DNA from: an uncultured Ruminococcus sp.
GTDB lineage: Bacteria; Bacillota; Clostridia; Lachnospirales; Lachnospiraceae
Direction: 5' to 3'
Assembly: GCA_900541505.1 (NCBI GenBank)
Contig: UQKK01000019.1
Location: 1-64,000 of the forward strand
DNA length: 64,000 nucleotides
In this document: positions 14,746 to 24,163 of the stretch, piece after piece
Numbering within the stretch: position 1 is the first letter of the stretch
Layout of the letters: every line of letters starts with the position of its first letter
The notes under the pieces: model-generated
What the model was told of the DNA's origin: nothing
The model's database searches: none
What the model saw: the letters and a program-made list of their open reading frames with translations, nothing else
Program-made: the position numbers and the translations under genes

Positions 14746-16113
14746 TTAATGAAAGAGCGCCCAGTATCCCTGCACGAAAATAAACAATACGATGAGAGGC
14801 AGGATAAAGGAAACATATATCCTCACCGCTTTCGGGAACCTCACGCCCGTACCGCTGTTTGCCTCCGCGAGGAAATTCTTCCATCCCCATCCGTAGCGGC
14901 TGGTACAGAACAGCACATACACCAGACTTCCCAGAGGAAGCAGGTTGTTGCTGACAATAAAGTCCTCTAAATCCTGCACGGTCTTTCCCGGTCCCATGGG
15001 CGCGAAATCGCTCCACACATTGAATCCCAACACACACGGCATAGAGAGGAGGATAATAGCAATCAAGTTGATAACTACAGCCTTCTTCCTGCTGCATCCT
15101 GTCAAATCCATTGCAAACGAAATGATATTTTCAAATACCGCTATGATAGTAGATGCCGCGGCAAAAAACATACAGATAAAGAAGATACTTCCCCAAATCC
15201 TTCCGCCTCTCATGGAGTTAAAAATATTCGGCAATGTGATAAAAATAAGGTTCGGACCGCTGTCCGGCTTCACACCAAACGCGAAACACGCGGGGAAGAT
15301 GATAAGACCGGAAATCAGCGCCACACACGTATCCAGCACCGTCACACAGATTGCTTCCCCGGCAAGCGTCCGGCTCTTGTCAATGTAGCTTCCGAAAATC
15401 GCAATCGCTCCAATTCCCAGACTGAGTGTAAAGAAGGACTGCCCCATAGCGGCAAACACGACTTCCATCAGCCCGGATTCTTTTACTTTTCCGAAATCCG
15501 GGAACAGATAAAACTTCAGACCGCCTCCCGCTCCCGGCAGCGTGATGGAACGCACTGCAAGGATAATCATGAGCAGGAACAACAGCAGCATCATTCCTTT
15601 TGTAATCTTCTCTACGCCTTTCTGGAGTCCCATACAGCAGATTCCAAAACAGAGAACCACTACAAAAATCATGAATCCTGCCATCGTCACAGGCTGCGTA
15701 AGCAGTTCGCCGAACGCACTCTCAATCTGTCCGGCATTCATATCCTGAAATTTACCCGCTGCCATGCGCAGGAAATAGATAATCATCCATCCGCCGATTG
15801 TCGTGTAGAACATCATCAGGAGATAGTTTCCTGCCATACCAAACCATTTATACCAATGCCACTTACTTCCCTCTGGCTCCAGCTTGTTAAACGCCACCGC
15901 AATGCTGGCCTGTCCGGCGCGTCCCACCGCAAACTCCATCACCATGATAGGCAGTCCCAGTATCAGCAGGAAGAACAGATAAATCAACACAAACGCCGCG
16001 CCGCCGTACTGTCCTGTGATGTAAGGAAATCTCCAGACATTTCCCAGACCGATAGCACATCCCGCCGAAATCAGTATGAATCCCAGACGGGAACCAAATT
16101 TTTCTCTTTTCAT
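14746..16113 (-). CDS. Sodium-dependent transporter, NSS (neurotransmitter:sodium symporter) family
   Basis: A 455-residue LeuT-fold symporter for amino acids or amines. FGSRLGFILISAGCAIGLGNVWRFPY is TM1, whose unwound middle binds Na+ and substrate, followed by about eleven further helices. Start 16113 is chosen because it gives the family N-terminus and follows GAGAGG by about 11 nt; in-frame ATGs at 16140 and 16146 would add 9-11 residues of poor character. The substrate is not predictable. A TetR-type regulator is encoded 77 nt upstream on the same strand. Confidence 0.9.
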   Translation of the reverse strand: MKREKFGSRLGFILISAGCAIGLGNVWRFPYITGQYGGAAFVLIYLFFLLILGLPIMVMEFAVGRAGQASIAVAFNKLEPEGSKWHWYKWFGMAGNYLLMMFYTTIGGWMIIYFLRMAAGKFQDMNAGQIESAFGELLTQPVTMAGFMIFVVVLCFGICCMGLQKGVEKITKGMMLLLFLLMIILAVRSITLPGAGGGLKFYLFPDFGKVKESGLMEVVFAAMGQSFFTLSLGIGAIAIFGSYIDKSRTLAGEAICVTVLDTCVALISGLIIFPACFAFGVKPDSGPNLIFITLPNIFNSMRGGRIWGSIFFICMFFAAASTIIAVFENIISFAMDLTGCSRKKAVVINLIAIILLSMPCVLGFNVWSDFAPMGPGKTVQDLEDFIVSNNLLPLGSLVYVLFCTSRYGWGWKNFLAEANSGTGVRFPKAVRIYVSFILPLIVLFIFVQGYWALFH

Positions 16114-16190
16114 CTTCTTGTTTCCTCTCGTTTCTCTCATTTCCATCTTTCCGTATTCCTCACCGGAAGCAGGAAAAATACGTTTTTATA

Positions 16191-16802
16191 TTATGACAGA
16201 CCTTGCGCACTGTCAAGGAAATCCGCGTCTGTCCCATAAAATGCCTTCATGGAACTGATTACCATCTCAAATGTAAGCTGCGCCGCGTACTCCGGCGTCA
16301 TATTTTCTCCCTCTTCCAGCCAGGTCTTCACGAATCCAAGGCAGCCGGTCAGACAGAAGGAATAAAAATACTTCGTCTCCTCCGCTTTATCCGGAAACAT
16401 TTCCGCCAGCGCTTCGCGGCTGTTCTCCTCCAAAAGTCTCTTGATTTCTTTCACAAAGCGGATATCTCCGTAAGGTCCCACCAGGGCGCGGCAGATTTCT
16501 CTGTTCTTAGCCAGCACCCGGAAGATATCTTCAATAAAATACATCGTAGAGTGGTCTTCTCTCACGATAGGATGCTCTTTGATAGCCTGTTCCATCTCTT
16601 CCATCATGTCTGCCTCAATTTCATTAAGAAGCCCCATGATATCCGAATAATGCAGATAAAATGTAGACCGGTTGATATCTACCTCATCCACCAGTTCTGT
16701 CACTGTTATCTGGTTGATACACTTTTTGCGCATGAGCCGTGCCAGCCCCATCTTCAACTGTTCTTTCGTCTTTCGTACTCTGCGGTCCACTTTTTTCTCC
16801 AT
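16191..16802 (-). CDS. TetR/AcrR-family transcriptional regulator
   Basis: A 203-residue regulator. The N-terminal HTH is typical: RVRKTKEQLKMGLARLMRKK, then ITVTELVDEVDINRSTFYLHY. The C-terminal helical half resembles DhaS-type members. Start 16802 is preferred since AAGGGGAAACAAT precedes it and the family starts near here; an in-frame start 24 codons upstream lacks support. It probably controls itself and perhaps the NSS symporter gene downstream. No operator was identified. Confidence 0.88.
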   Translation of the reverse strand: MEKKVDRRVRKTKEQLKMGLARLMRKKCINQITVTELVDEVDINRSTFYLHYSDIMGLLNEIEADMMEEMEQAIKEHPIVREDHSTMYFIEDIFRVLAKNREICRALVGPYGDIRFVKEIKRLLEENSREALAEMFPDKAEETKYFYSFCLTGCLGFVKTWLEEGENMTPEYAAQLTFEMVISSMKAFYGTDADFLDSAQGLS

Positions 16803-16940
16803 ATTGTTTCCCCTTTGTCTTGTATTCGTTGTAAGCCACTCTTTAAATATATTACTTTTCTCTCGGAAAATCAATTCGTACGCTGCCGCTTCTGTCGTTC
16901 TGCTGTCTGTTTCCGTCTAAACCTTCTCCGTCTGTATCCC

Positions 16941-18062
16941 TTATACCCGTATGAGCTCATATTCCCTGCTGCCAAGCCCAATTTTCTGCGCATGCTCCAG
17001 GCATGTCTCCCATTCGCTCTCCGGCGTCGTAGTCACGAAATGGTCGTGATGGTCACAGTGTTCGTGGGTTTTGAGCTGTTCATCCAGAAGACTTCCCGGC
17101 TGCGGCTTCTGCGCATTGCAGGCATCGGCACATGCCTGGTCTAACGCCACCGGGTCAAAGCTTGCGAACATCCCCACATCCGGGATAATGGGCACATCGT
17201 TTTCCGGGTGACAGTCGCAGTACGGAGAGACGTCAATCACCAGATTAATATGGAAATTCGGGCGTCCATCCACCACTGCCTTGGAATATTCCGCCATCTT
17301 CATATTCAGTTCTTTGACTGCTGAAGGATTGTCATTGTAGATGGCATCCGCATTGCAGGAGCCTAAGCATCTGCCGCATCCCACACAGCGGCTATGGTCA
17401 ATCTGCGCCTTTCCGTCCGTAAAAGAAATTGCCCCGTGAGCACAGTTCTTTGAACAGACCCTGCAGCCTACGCACAGCTCTTCCTGAACGCATGGTTTTC
17501 CGCTGTTGTGCTGTTCCATCTTCCCGGCACGGCTGGCGCAGCCCATACCGATATTTTTCAGACACCCGCCGAATCCGGCGAGCTCATGTCCCTTAAAGTG
17601 GCTCAGACTGATGAAGATATCCGCATCCATAACCGCGTGTCCTATCTTCGCCTCTTTGACAAGCTCTCCGCCTTCTACCGGGACATAGACCTCATCCGTT
17701 CCTTTCAGACCATCGCCGATGAGTACATGGCAGCCCGTTGACAGAATATTAAAACCATTCTCGTATGCGGCGCTCAGATGCTCTAAAGCGTCTTTTCGTC
17801 TCCCCACATACAAGGTGTTGCAGTCCGTGAGAAAGGGGCGTCCTCCCAGCTCTTTTACTACATCCGCCACTGCTTTCGCGTAATTGGGACGCAGAAAAGA
17901 AAGATTCCCCGGCTCCCCGAAATGGATTTTTATCGCTGTCATTTTCTTATCAAAATCAATCTCTCCCATTCCCGCTCTTTTTATCAGTTTCTGTAATTTC
18001 TGGGGCAGGCTCGTCCCCGGAAGGGCACGCATATCCGTAAAATATACTTTTGCTTTTTCCAT
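16941..18062 (-). CDS. DUF362 protein with two 4Fe-4S clusters
   Basis: A 373-residue protein. The DUF362 domain spans roughly residues 5-180 and 270-350 (TAIKIHFGEPGN, DADIFISLSHFKGHELAGFGG), with an inserted ferredoxin module near residues 195-245: CVGCRVCSKNCAHGAI and CVGCGRCLGSCNADAI. Such proteins are widespread in strict anaerobes; their biochemical role is not established, electron transfer being the usual guess. The C-terminal HEHCDHHDHF stretch adds a possible metal site. Confidence 0.88.
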   Translation of the reverse strand: MEKAKVYFTDMRALPGTSLPQKLQKLIKRAGMGEIDFDKKMTAIKIHFGEPGNLSFLRPNYAKAVADVVKELGGRPFLTDCNTLYVGRRKDALEHLSAAYENGFNILSTGCHVLIGDGLKGTDEVYVPVEGGELVKEAKIGHAVMDADIFISLSHFKGHELAGFGGCLKNIGMGCASRAGKMEQHNSGKPCVQEELCVGCRVCSKNCAHGAISFTDGKAQIDHSRCVGCGRCLGSCNADAIYNDNPSAVKELNMKMAEYSKAVVDGRPNFHINLVIDVSPYCDCHPENDVPIIPDVGMFASFDPVALDQACADACNAQKPQPGSLLDEQLKTHEHCDHHDHFVTTTPESEWETCLEHAQKIGLGSREYELIRV

Positions 18063-18087
18063 AATTTTCTCCTCTTTTCAAATCATT

Positions 18088-18480
18088 CTATGCTTTTTTG
18101 TATCCTGTGGTATTGACCACCGCCGCCAGGTTGCCGTATTCATCTTTGACCTCTATATGATAATAGCTGGTGGTCCTTCCATTCTTCACACAGACCGCCT
18201 CCGCGCTCAGAACATCTCCTTTTGCCGCACCCAGATAAGAGATATCTGAATGAAGCGACACTGTCCCAATCTCCTGCCAATTTGCCGCCACCGCGAAGGC
18301 GAAATCTGCCAGAGTGAAATATACCCCACCCATCACGGCTCCCATGGCATTTCTGTGACTCGCTTTAAGCTTCAGTGTGCACTTGGCATAGTGGTCGTCC
18401 ACCTCCTCAATCACAGCGCCACTCTCTGTGGCAAAACGGTCCTTTGAAAATAAATCCACAGTCTCCTTTGTTGGTTTCAT
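18088..18480 (-). CDS. PaaI-type hotdog thioesterase
   Basis: A 130-residue single hotdog domain of the PaaI/YdiI thioesterase group: SHRNAMGAVMGGVYFTLADFAFAVAAN includes the GG-containing central helix and its catalytic acid (Asp in LADFA). Start 18480 is chosen because GGAGGT lies 10 nt upstream; a start at 18504 would include that ribosome site. It lies 25 nt before the DUF362 gene on the same strand. The acyl-CoA substrate is unknown. Confidence 0.85.
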   Translation of the reverse strand: MKPTKETVDLFSKDRFATESGAVIEEVDDHYAKCTLKLKASHRNAMGAVMGGVYFTLADFAFAVAANWQEIGTVSLHSDISYLGAAKGDVLSAEAVCVKNGRTTSYYHIEVKDEYGNLAAVVNTTGYKKA

Positions 18481-18559
18481 CGCATCCCCAACCTCCTTTT
18501 TCAAATAAATTTGTCTCTCTTCTCCCGCAAAAGCAATGCAGGTTGAACAGCTTCTATGT

Positions 18560-18596
18560 AAAAATGCTGAAATCCCAGTAAACTAAGATTTCAGCA
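18560..18596 (-). terminator. Terminator after tRNA-Thr
   Basis: TGCTGAAATC pairs with GATTTCAGCA around an 11-12-nt loop, followed on the minus strand by TTTTTAC, 13 nt beyond the tRNA 3' end. Confidence 0.8.
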
Positions 18597-18608
18597 TTTA
18601 TATAAAAA

Positions 18609-18681
18609 AGCTGGAAATCGGACTTGAACCGACGACCCCTTCATTACGAGTGAAGTGCTCTACCAACTGAGCTATTCCAGC
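18609..18681 (-). tRNA. tRNA-Thr (anticodon CGU)
   Basis: The 73-nt minus-strand sequence folds as a tRNA: acceptor GCTGGAA/TTCCAGC, D-arm GCTC/GAGC with AGTTGGTA loop, anticodon arm CTTCA/TGAAG with loop CTCGTAA (CGT, reading ACG), variable GGGTC, T-arm GTCGG/CCGAT with TTCAAGT. CCA is not encoded. A T-run and hairpin follow. The interval 18682-18887 towards mscS holds nothing else recognised. Confidence 0.95.
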
Positions 18682-18887
18682 CTGTCGTCACACGACCATA
18701 TTATTATATCCCTTTTCCGCCAAAATTTCAACAGCGAGTATTCCCGCCCCGCTCTTTTTAGCAAATATGCACAAAACTTTCCTGTTTTCTCAGAGAATTT
18801 CCTGTCTTTTTCATCCAACTGTCTTCCTCTGTTCCCGGAAGATGGCAGGCAAACCCGCTTCAACTCCCCGCAGTCTTGAATCCTCTC

Positions 18888-19805
18888 TCACTTCTCCTTC
18901 ATATGCACAAACAGCTGCGGATAGGGTATCTCAATCCCCTCTCTGTCAAAGTTAAGCTTCATCTCCTCCAACAGACGCCATCTGGTATCCCAGTACTCTT
19001 CTGTCTTTACCCAGGCGCGCAGCCCCAGCACCACGCTGCTGTCTCCGAGAGAATCTACAAAAACCTTTCTGTCCTCGTCTTTGATGATGGACACATCGTT
19101 ATTTAACAATTCCTCAATCAGCCATTTTGCTTTTTTTAAATCCGCTTCATAGGAGATACCGATTTTCAAATCCAGCTGCCGCTCCGGGCGCGCCGTCACA
19201 TTGGTAAGGCTCTGATTGGAGAGCGTGCCGTTTGGGATGATGACGGTCTTATTATCCACTGTCGTCAGCCTTGTATAGAAAATCTGCACTTCTTTCACTG
19301 TACCCTCGATATTCTCGTTATTCACGATGATATAATCCCCCACCACAAAGGGCTTCAAGAGCAGAATCAATACGCCGCCCGCAAAGTTGGAAAGGCTGCC
19401 TTGAAGAGCAAGACCTACCGCCACACCAGCGGATGCGATGATGGCAGCCACAGACGAGGACTCCACGCCGAATTTCGTGGCAATGGAAAAGATTAAAAGC
19501 GCGTACAGCCCGAATTTCAGCAGAGAATCTACAAACTGCATGACACCGGTGTCTGCCTTTGCCCTCTGCATGGAATGACGGACAAATTTCCTGAGCCACC
19601 CGATGACCGCCCTGCCGATGAGGAAAAACACAATAGCTAAAACAACCTTCACCCCGAAAGCCACCAGTTCCGGTATATTCTCCTGTACAAGCTCCCAGAG
19701 TCTGTTCACTTCCTGTGTCGCTTCTGAAGTGACTTCCCCCGCAGATTCCAGGACATCCTGGGCGGACTGTGCCGTCTCAGTCTGACTTAAAATTGCCGCT
19801 GTCAT
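18888..19805 (-). CDS. mscS: Small-conductance mechanosensitive channel, MscS family
   Basis: A 305-residue MscS channel with about three N-terminal helices (first near residue 43, VKVVLAIVFFLIGRAV), the pore-lining TM3 (IIASAGVAVGLALQGSLSNFAGGVLIL) and the cytoplasmic beta domain with FVVGDYI and GTVKEVQIFYT. It opens under membrane tension to release solutes on hypo-osmotic shock. The start overlaps the pgeF stop by 4 nt (ATGA), so it is translated from the same message. Confidence 0.94.
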   Translation of the reverse strand: MTAAILSQTETAQSAQDVLESAGEVTSEATQEVNRLWELVQENIPELVAFGVKVVLAIVFFLIGRAVIGWLRKFVRHSMQRAKADTGVMQFVDSLLKFGLYALLIFSIATKFGVESSSVAAIIASAGVAVGLALQGSLSNFAGGVLILLLKPFVVGDYIIVNNENIEGTVKEVQIFYTRLTTVDNKTVIIPNGTLSNQSLTNVTARPERQLDLKIGISYEADLKKAKWLIEELLNNDVSIIKDEDRKVFVDSLGDSSVVLGLRAWVKTEEYWDTRWRLLEEMKLNFDREGIEIPYPQLFVHMKEK

Positions 19806-20668
19806 CTAAGTTCCTCCTTCCTTTTGAGCGCTAGGAACGCGCAGAGATTCCCTCTCTTATCCCCCGTTGCCCTGTGTGAATAGAGAATCTGACTGTTGCA
19901 GTGCGTACAGACATTGGTGACTGCCATATGATTCGGCAAAATGCCGCACTCTTTAAAGATGATTTCATTCGCCTTCCACAGATTCAACTGGTATTTTCCG
20001 TTTTCTTTCGCGTAGAATATCTCTTTCCATGTCTCTTCCGGGAAATTTTCCCGGAACTTATCGATGACATCCTCGCTGACCTCGTAACAGTCCTGACAGA
20101 TGGAAGGTCCCACCGCCGCCAGGATATCCCTGGGGTCACAGCCGTACTCCTTCTGCATTTTTTCCACTGTGTGCTTTCCAATCTTCCCAACAGTCCCTCT
20201 CCAGCCGGAATGGGAAAGTCCGATAACTTGTTTCACCGGGTCCACAAAATACAGCGGCACGCAGTCCGCGTAAAAAGTCACAAGGCAGATTCCCGGCACA
20301 TTCGTCACCAGACCGTCCACGTGCGAATAGTCCCTCTCTCTTGTGATTCCCTTGCCTCTGTCCGCCTCTGTCACCACCCGCACATTTACCGTGTGAGTCT
20401 GATGGGTGAATACCATATCCTCGCAGTCTACACCAATCGCCCTGCCAATCCTGCGAAAATTCTCCCGCACCAACTCTTCTTCATCTCCCCGTGTAAAGCT
20501 TAAGTTCAGGGAAGAATAATAGCCCTGGCTTACGCCTCCCAAACGGGTGGAAAAACCATGACGCACGATTCCTGTATTTTGAAACAACGGATATTCCAGG
20601 TAAGGAGTATCCGTCTCAATCTCGTCAAATATATGTCTCTTGTCTTTATACTGCAGACCTAAACTCAT
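19802..20668 (-). CDS. pgeF: Multi-copper polyphenol oxidase / PgeF (YfiH) family protein
   Basis: A 288-residue YfiH/PgeF-type protein. The metal-site motifs are present: FTHQTHT, FYADCVPLYF, SHSGWRGTVG and GPSICQDCYEV. Members have purine nucleoside phosphorylase or deaminase activity and, in E. coli, remove wrong amino acids during peptidoglycan precursor synthesis. It sits 14 nt after the RNase HII fusion gene and 4 nt overlapping mscS. Precise activity here is inferred. Confidence 0.88.
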   Translation of the reverse strand: MSLGLQYKDKRHIFDEIETDTPYLEYPLFQNTGIVRHGFSTRLGGVSQGYYSSLNLSFTRGDEEELVRENFRRIGRAIGVDCEDMVFTHQTHTVNVRVVTEADRGKGITRERDYSHVDGLVTNVPGICLVTFYADCVPLYFVDPVKQVIGLSHSGWRGTVGKIGKHTVEKMQKEYGCDPRDILAAVGPSICQDCYEVSEDVIDKFRENFPEETWKEIFYAKENGKYQLNLWKANEIIFKECGILPNHMAVTNVCTHCNSQILYSHRATGDKRGNLCAFLALKRKEELR

Positions 20669-20682
20669 AACCGCTCCTCATT

Positions 20683-21897
20683 TCAACCTTCAAACGCATT
20701 TCTGACATGCTCGATATGCTCCCCTTCAATGCCTATGACATCAAACCTGCACGGGCACCCGGAAATCTTTTTCTCCTGCATGTAGTGCATGGCTGTAAGA
20801 AAAATCCTTCGCTGCTTGCGCTCATCCACGGCTTCCAGCGGATTTCCCGACCTGTCATCACTGCGGTATTTCACCTCGCAGAACACAAGCGTACTGCCAT
20901 CCTTCGCCACAATGTCAATCTCACCCTGAGAACAGCGGTAATTATAAGTCAGGATTTCAAATCCCTGCTCTTTTAAATACCCACCCGCTGCCTGTTCATA
21001 TCTCCTGCCCGTCTCCGTATGACTGCTGTGATTTTCACCTGCATGTGCGGCGCCCTTCTGTTCATATGCCGCCATTCCCCGTCCGTATGGGGAATCTGCC
21101 GTCCCGCCTCCATGTTCCCCGGCGCGCTCCTCATTGATAAAGTTCCCGATAAAAGAACGGCGGTGTATGGGAAGGGGACCTCTTTTTTTCAGTGCCTCTA
21201 TGTGCTCCCTGGAGCCATATCCCTTATTCTGCGCAAATCCGTAGCCGGGATACACTTCGTCATATTTTTCCATCATGGCATCCCTCGTCACTTTCGCCAG
21301 GATGCTTGCCGCCGCGATGGATACGCTCTTGGCATCCCCCTTCACGATAGGCACCTGGGGGATGGAGACATCCGGTATGGTCACGGCATCGTTTAACAAT
21401 ATCTGGGGCGCAACTTTGAGACTGGCAATCGCCATGCGCATCGCCTCATAGGTCGCCTGCAGGATATTGATTTTATCAATCCTCTCCGGTCCCACCACAC
21501 CGATACCTGTCGCCACTGCCTTTTCGCAGATTTCCTCATACAGTTCTTCCCGCTTTTTGGCGGACAGCTTCTTGGAGTCATTTATCCACAAAATCTCACA
21601 GTCTTTCGGCAGGATAACAGCGCCTGCCACCACCGGACCTGCCAGCGGTCCTCTCCCGACTTCGTCAATACCGCAGATGTATGCAAACTCTCCGTACTTA
21701 TCCTCGAACGCGCGCATCTCTTTGAGGCGCGCGCTCTCTGCGCAGAGCTTTTCTTCCTGCTTTTTCGATTTGGCGATAAGGTTTTGCACCCCGCTCCTTG
21801 TATCGTCTGCGTACTTCTCATACAGTTTACGCAAACATTCGGGCGACTGTCCCGCCTTAACAAACTCTGCTTTTATCTCGCTGATGCTCTGTCCCAT
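20683..21897 (-). CDS. rnhB: RNase HII fused to a YraN-type nuclease domain
   Basis: A single 404-residue frame holds two proteins that are normally separate. Residues about 70-257 are RNase HII, removing RNA from RNA-DNA hybrids: GIDEVGRGPLAGP (D78, E79), NDSKKLS, KGDAKSVSIAAASILAKVTRD and GYGFAQNKGYGS. Residues about 297-404 are YraN (UPF0102), a PD-(D/E)XK nuclease-like fold: GRRYEQAAGGYLKEQGF, GEIDIV and FCEVKYRS. The joining 40 residues are Gly/His rich and probably flexible. In many Firmicutes yraN follows rnhB as its own gene, so this looks like loss of a stop codon or a true fusion. It heads the rnhB-pgeF-mscS group. Confidence 0.9.
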   Translation of the reverse strand: MGQSISEIKAEFVKAGQSPECLRKLYEKYADDTRSGVQNLIAKSKKQEEKLCAESARLKEMRAFEDKYGEFAYICGIDEVGRGPLAGPVVAGAVILPKDCEILWINDSKKLSAKKREELYEEICEKAVATGIGVVGPERIDKINILQATYEAMRMAIASLKVAPQILLNDAVTIPDVSIPQVPIVKGDAKSVSIAAASILAKVTRDAMMEKYDEVYPGYGFAQNKGYGSREHIEALKKRGPLPIHRRSFIGNFINEERAGEHGGGTADSPYGRGMAAYEQKGAAHAGENHSSHTETGRRYEQAAGGYLKEQGFEILTYNYRCSQGEIDIVAKDGSTLVFCEVKYRSDDRSGNPLEAVDERKQRRIFLTAMHYMQEKKISGCPCRFDVIGIEGEHIEHVRNAFEG

Positions 21898-21929
21898 ACC
21901 GTATTTTCACCTTTGCTCTTTTCCTCTGT

Positions 21930-22475
21930 CTATTCGTGCTTGATGACTCCGAATTTATTGAACGGCCAGATGCGAATCCATGCCCTTCCTATGAGGTCAT
22001 CCCTGTGAAGCACTCCCACGCTGGGGTCCCGGCTGTCCTGGCTGTGGTTTCTGTTGTCCCCCAGCACAAAATATTCGTCCGCTCCCAGAGTGATAGGCTC
22101 CTCTGCAATACCCGGATTCAGCATTTCCTCATTTCCGTAATGCTCATCAAGCACCTGCCCGTTGATATAGACCTTTCCGCCGCTGACCTGCACAGTCTCC
22201 CCCGGCAGTCCGATGATTCTCTTAATATAGTACGTATTTTCCTCATACTGGTAGGGAAATACAATAATGTCATACCGCTTCGGGTCACGGAAACGGTAGG
22301 ATATCTTATCCACGATGAGCTGGTCGCTGTCCGAGAGCGTGGTCTCCATGGAGGAGCCGCTGACCCGCGTCCGCACCCCTACAAATGTAACGATAAAATA
22401 TGTGAGCCCCAGGATGACAACGATATATACAATCCATCCCAGTAATTCTCTGATAATACCTTTCTCGCGCTTCAT
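21930..22475 (-). CDS. lepB: Signal peptidase I (first copy)
   Basis: A 181-residue type I signal peptidase that cleaves Sec/Tat signal peptides outside the membrane. One N-terminal membrane anchor (about residues 10-31). The Ser nucleophile lies in GSSMETTL and the general-base Lys in YYIKRIIGLPGE; FVLGDNRNHSQDSRDPSVG is box E. It is one of two signal peptidases, the other starting at 24031, with rbgA between them. Confidence 0.95.
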   Translation of the reverse strand: MKREKGIIRELLGWIVYIVVILGLTYFIVTFVGVRTRVSGSSMETTLSDSDQLIVDKISYRFRDPKRYDIIVFPYQYEENTYYIKRIIGLPGETVQVSGGKVYINGQVLDEHYGNEEMLNPGIAEEPITLGADEYFVLGDNRNHSQDSRDPSVGVLHRDDLIGRAWIRIWPFNKFGVIKHE

Positions 22476-22507
22476 TTCCTACCCTCTTTCTGCTGTCTCT
22501 TTCTATC

Positions 22508-23359
22508 TTAGTGATTTGCCGCAGGAAATTCAAGTGTTATTTTCCCCAGACGTCCGTTCCTGAAATCATCCAAAATGAGTGCGGCAGCTTTCTCTGTGTC
22601 CAGTTCATTTCCCCGCACAATGCAGTGTCTGCTCCTCGCCGCTGCTTCCAGGCAGGAAAAGTCATCCCCCTGCTCCTCTATCCCGTATTTTTCCGCAAGG
22701 ATTCCCGGGTAATACTCGCGCAGAAACGCGATGAGCTTTAAGGCGAGTTCTTCCGTCTGCAGGATTTCATCCTTGATAGAGCCGATAAAGGCGAGCTTAA
22801 GCCCCACCGTCTGGTCCTCAAATTTGGGCCAGAGGATTCCCGGTGTATCCAGAAGTTCCACATTTTTATTCAGACGAATCCACTGTTTTCCCTTCGTCAC
22901 ACCCGGCTTGTTCCCTGTTTTCGCGCAGGCTTTCCCTGCCAGAGAATTGATGAAGGTGGATTTCCCCACATTCGGTATCCCTACCACCATCGCCCGCACG
23001 GGACGGTTTAAGATACCGCGTTTTCTGTCTCTTTCTATCTTCTCCTTACATGCCTCCTGAATCACACCCTGGATAGATTTTATCCCGGTGCCCTTTTTGG
23101 AGTTCACCCGGACCACAGAATACCCCTTGTCTTTAAAAAACTGTGTCCAGGCGTCATTATAGCTATCCTGCGCCAAATCTGATTTATTGAGCACAATCAG
23201 GCGCGCTTTATTCTTTCCCAGTTCATCGATATCCGGGTTGCGGCTGCTCACCGGAATCCTCGCATCTACCAGCTCAATGACCAAATCGATGAGCTTGATA
23301 TTCTCCTGCATCATCCTCTTTGCCTTGGTCATATGACCAGGGTACCACTGAAAATGCAT
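22508..23359 (-). CDS. rbgA: Ribosome biogenesis GTPase RbgA (YlqF)
   Basis: A 283-residue circularly permuted GTPase: the G4 motif (NKSDL) comes before G1 (GIPNVGKSTF) and G3 (DTPGIL). Starts with MHFQWYPGHMTKAKR, the family N-terminus. The C-terminal domain binds rRNA in late 50S assembly. Position near rplS, trmD and rnhB matches the Bacillus order (rplS-ylqF-rnhB), here with two signal peptidases inserted. Confidence 0.95.
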   Translation of the reverse strand: MHFQWYPGHMTKAKRMMQENIKLIDLVIELVDARIPVSSRNPDIDELGKNKARLIVLNKSDLAQDSYNDAWTQFFKDKGYSVVRVNSKKGTGIKSIQGVIQEACKEKIERDRKRGILNRPVRAMVVGIPNVGKSTFINSLAGKACAKTGNKPGVTKGKQWIRLNKNVELLDTPGILWPKFEDQTVGLKLAFIGSIKDEILQTEELALKLIAFLREYYPGILAEKYGIEEQGDDFSCLEAAARSRHCIVRGNELDTEKAAALILDDFRNGRLGKITLEFPAANH

Positions 23360-23371
23360 AGTGTTCCTCCT

Positions 23372-24031
23372 CTAATCTTTTACAAATCCGAAATTCGCTC
23401 CAAAATTCGCCACGAACCAGACTTTGCCGTAGATATCTTCTCTGCTGACATTTCCGATATCCGGCATACGGCTGTCATCACTTCCCGCCTGGTTGTCGCC
23501 CATCACGAAATATTCTCCTTCGCCAAGCTCCACCGGCTGTTCCGCGATTCCTTCATATTCCACGTCGGAAACATAGATATCCTTTGTAAGTTCCTCCCCA
23601 TCGATATATACCTTTCCGTCCTGAATCTGCACGGTCTCCCCCGGCAGTCCTACGATGCGCTTGATGGAATAATGGACGTTCTCATTTCCGCCGGGACGAA
23701 ACGCGATGATATCTCCCCTTCCCGGCTTCACGGCGTTATATACCATCCGGTTCACAAGGACCACATCGCCGTTGTTCAGTACCGGCTTCATGGAATCCCC
23801 CGCATTGCTCACCCGCTGCCCGAAAAACCACACCAGCATCGCCGCCAGAGCGCACACCAGCGCAATCTCCAGCCCCCAGATGAGAGCTCTGCCTTTGCTT
23901 ACCTGTCCCGCCCGCTTTCCCCGCAGATTTACAGACGTACGGCTTTCCTCAAAATGCAGTCCGGGCTTCTTCGCGGGACTGCCTGCCCTGCGTCTTCTCT
24001 TTCGCTTTTTCCGAAATTTCAACTCCTGCAT
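23372..24031 (-). CDS. lepB: Signal peptidase I (second copy, basic N-terminal extension)
   Basis: A 219-residue signal peptidase I. A strongly basic tail (KFRKKRKRRRR) precedes one membrane anchor (about residues 50-70). Catalytic Ser is in AGDSMKPVL, Lys in YSIKRIVGLPGE, and box E is VMGDNQAGSDDSRMPDIG. Start 24031 is chosen for AGGAGGGA placed 7 nt upstream; the frame is open for 23 more codons but without a ribosome site. Together with the first copy it suggests division of labour among exported substrates. Confidence 0.92.
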   Translation of the reverse strand: MQELKFRKKRKRRRRAGSPAKKPGLHFEESRTSVNLRGKRAGQVSKGRALIWGLEIALVCALAAMLVWFFGQRVSNAGDSMKPVLNNGDVVLVNRMVYNAVKPGRGDIIAFRPGGNENVHYSIKRIVGLPGETVQIQDGKVYIDGEELTKDIYVSDVEYEGIAEQPVELGEGEYFVMGDNQAGSDDSRMPDIGNVSREDIYGKVWFVANFGANFGFVKD

Positions 24032-24163
24032 GATTCTCCCTCCTGAAAACCGCCTTTTTGACGGACATCTTTGTGACAGACCAAAGAGTTCCGCTTGCAA
24101 AACTTTCGCGCCGGGCGCGGTCGCATGCCTCTATACAGCACAATAGTATACTATGATATAAGA

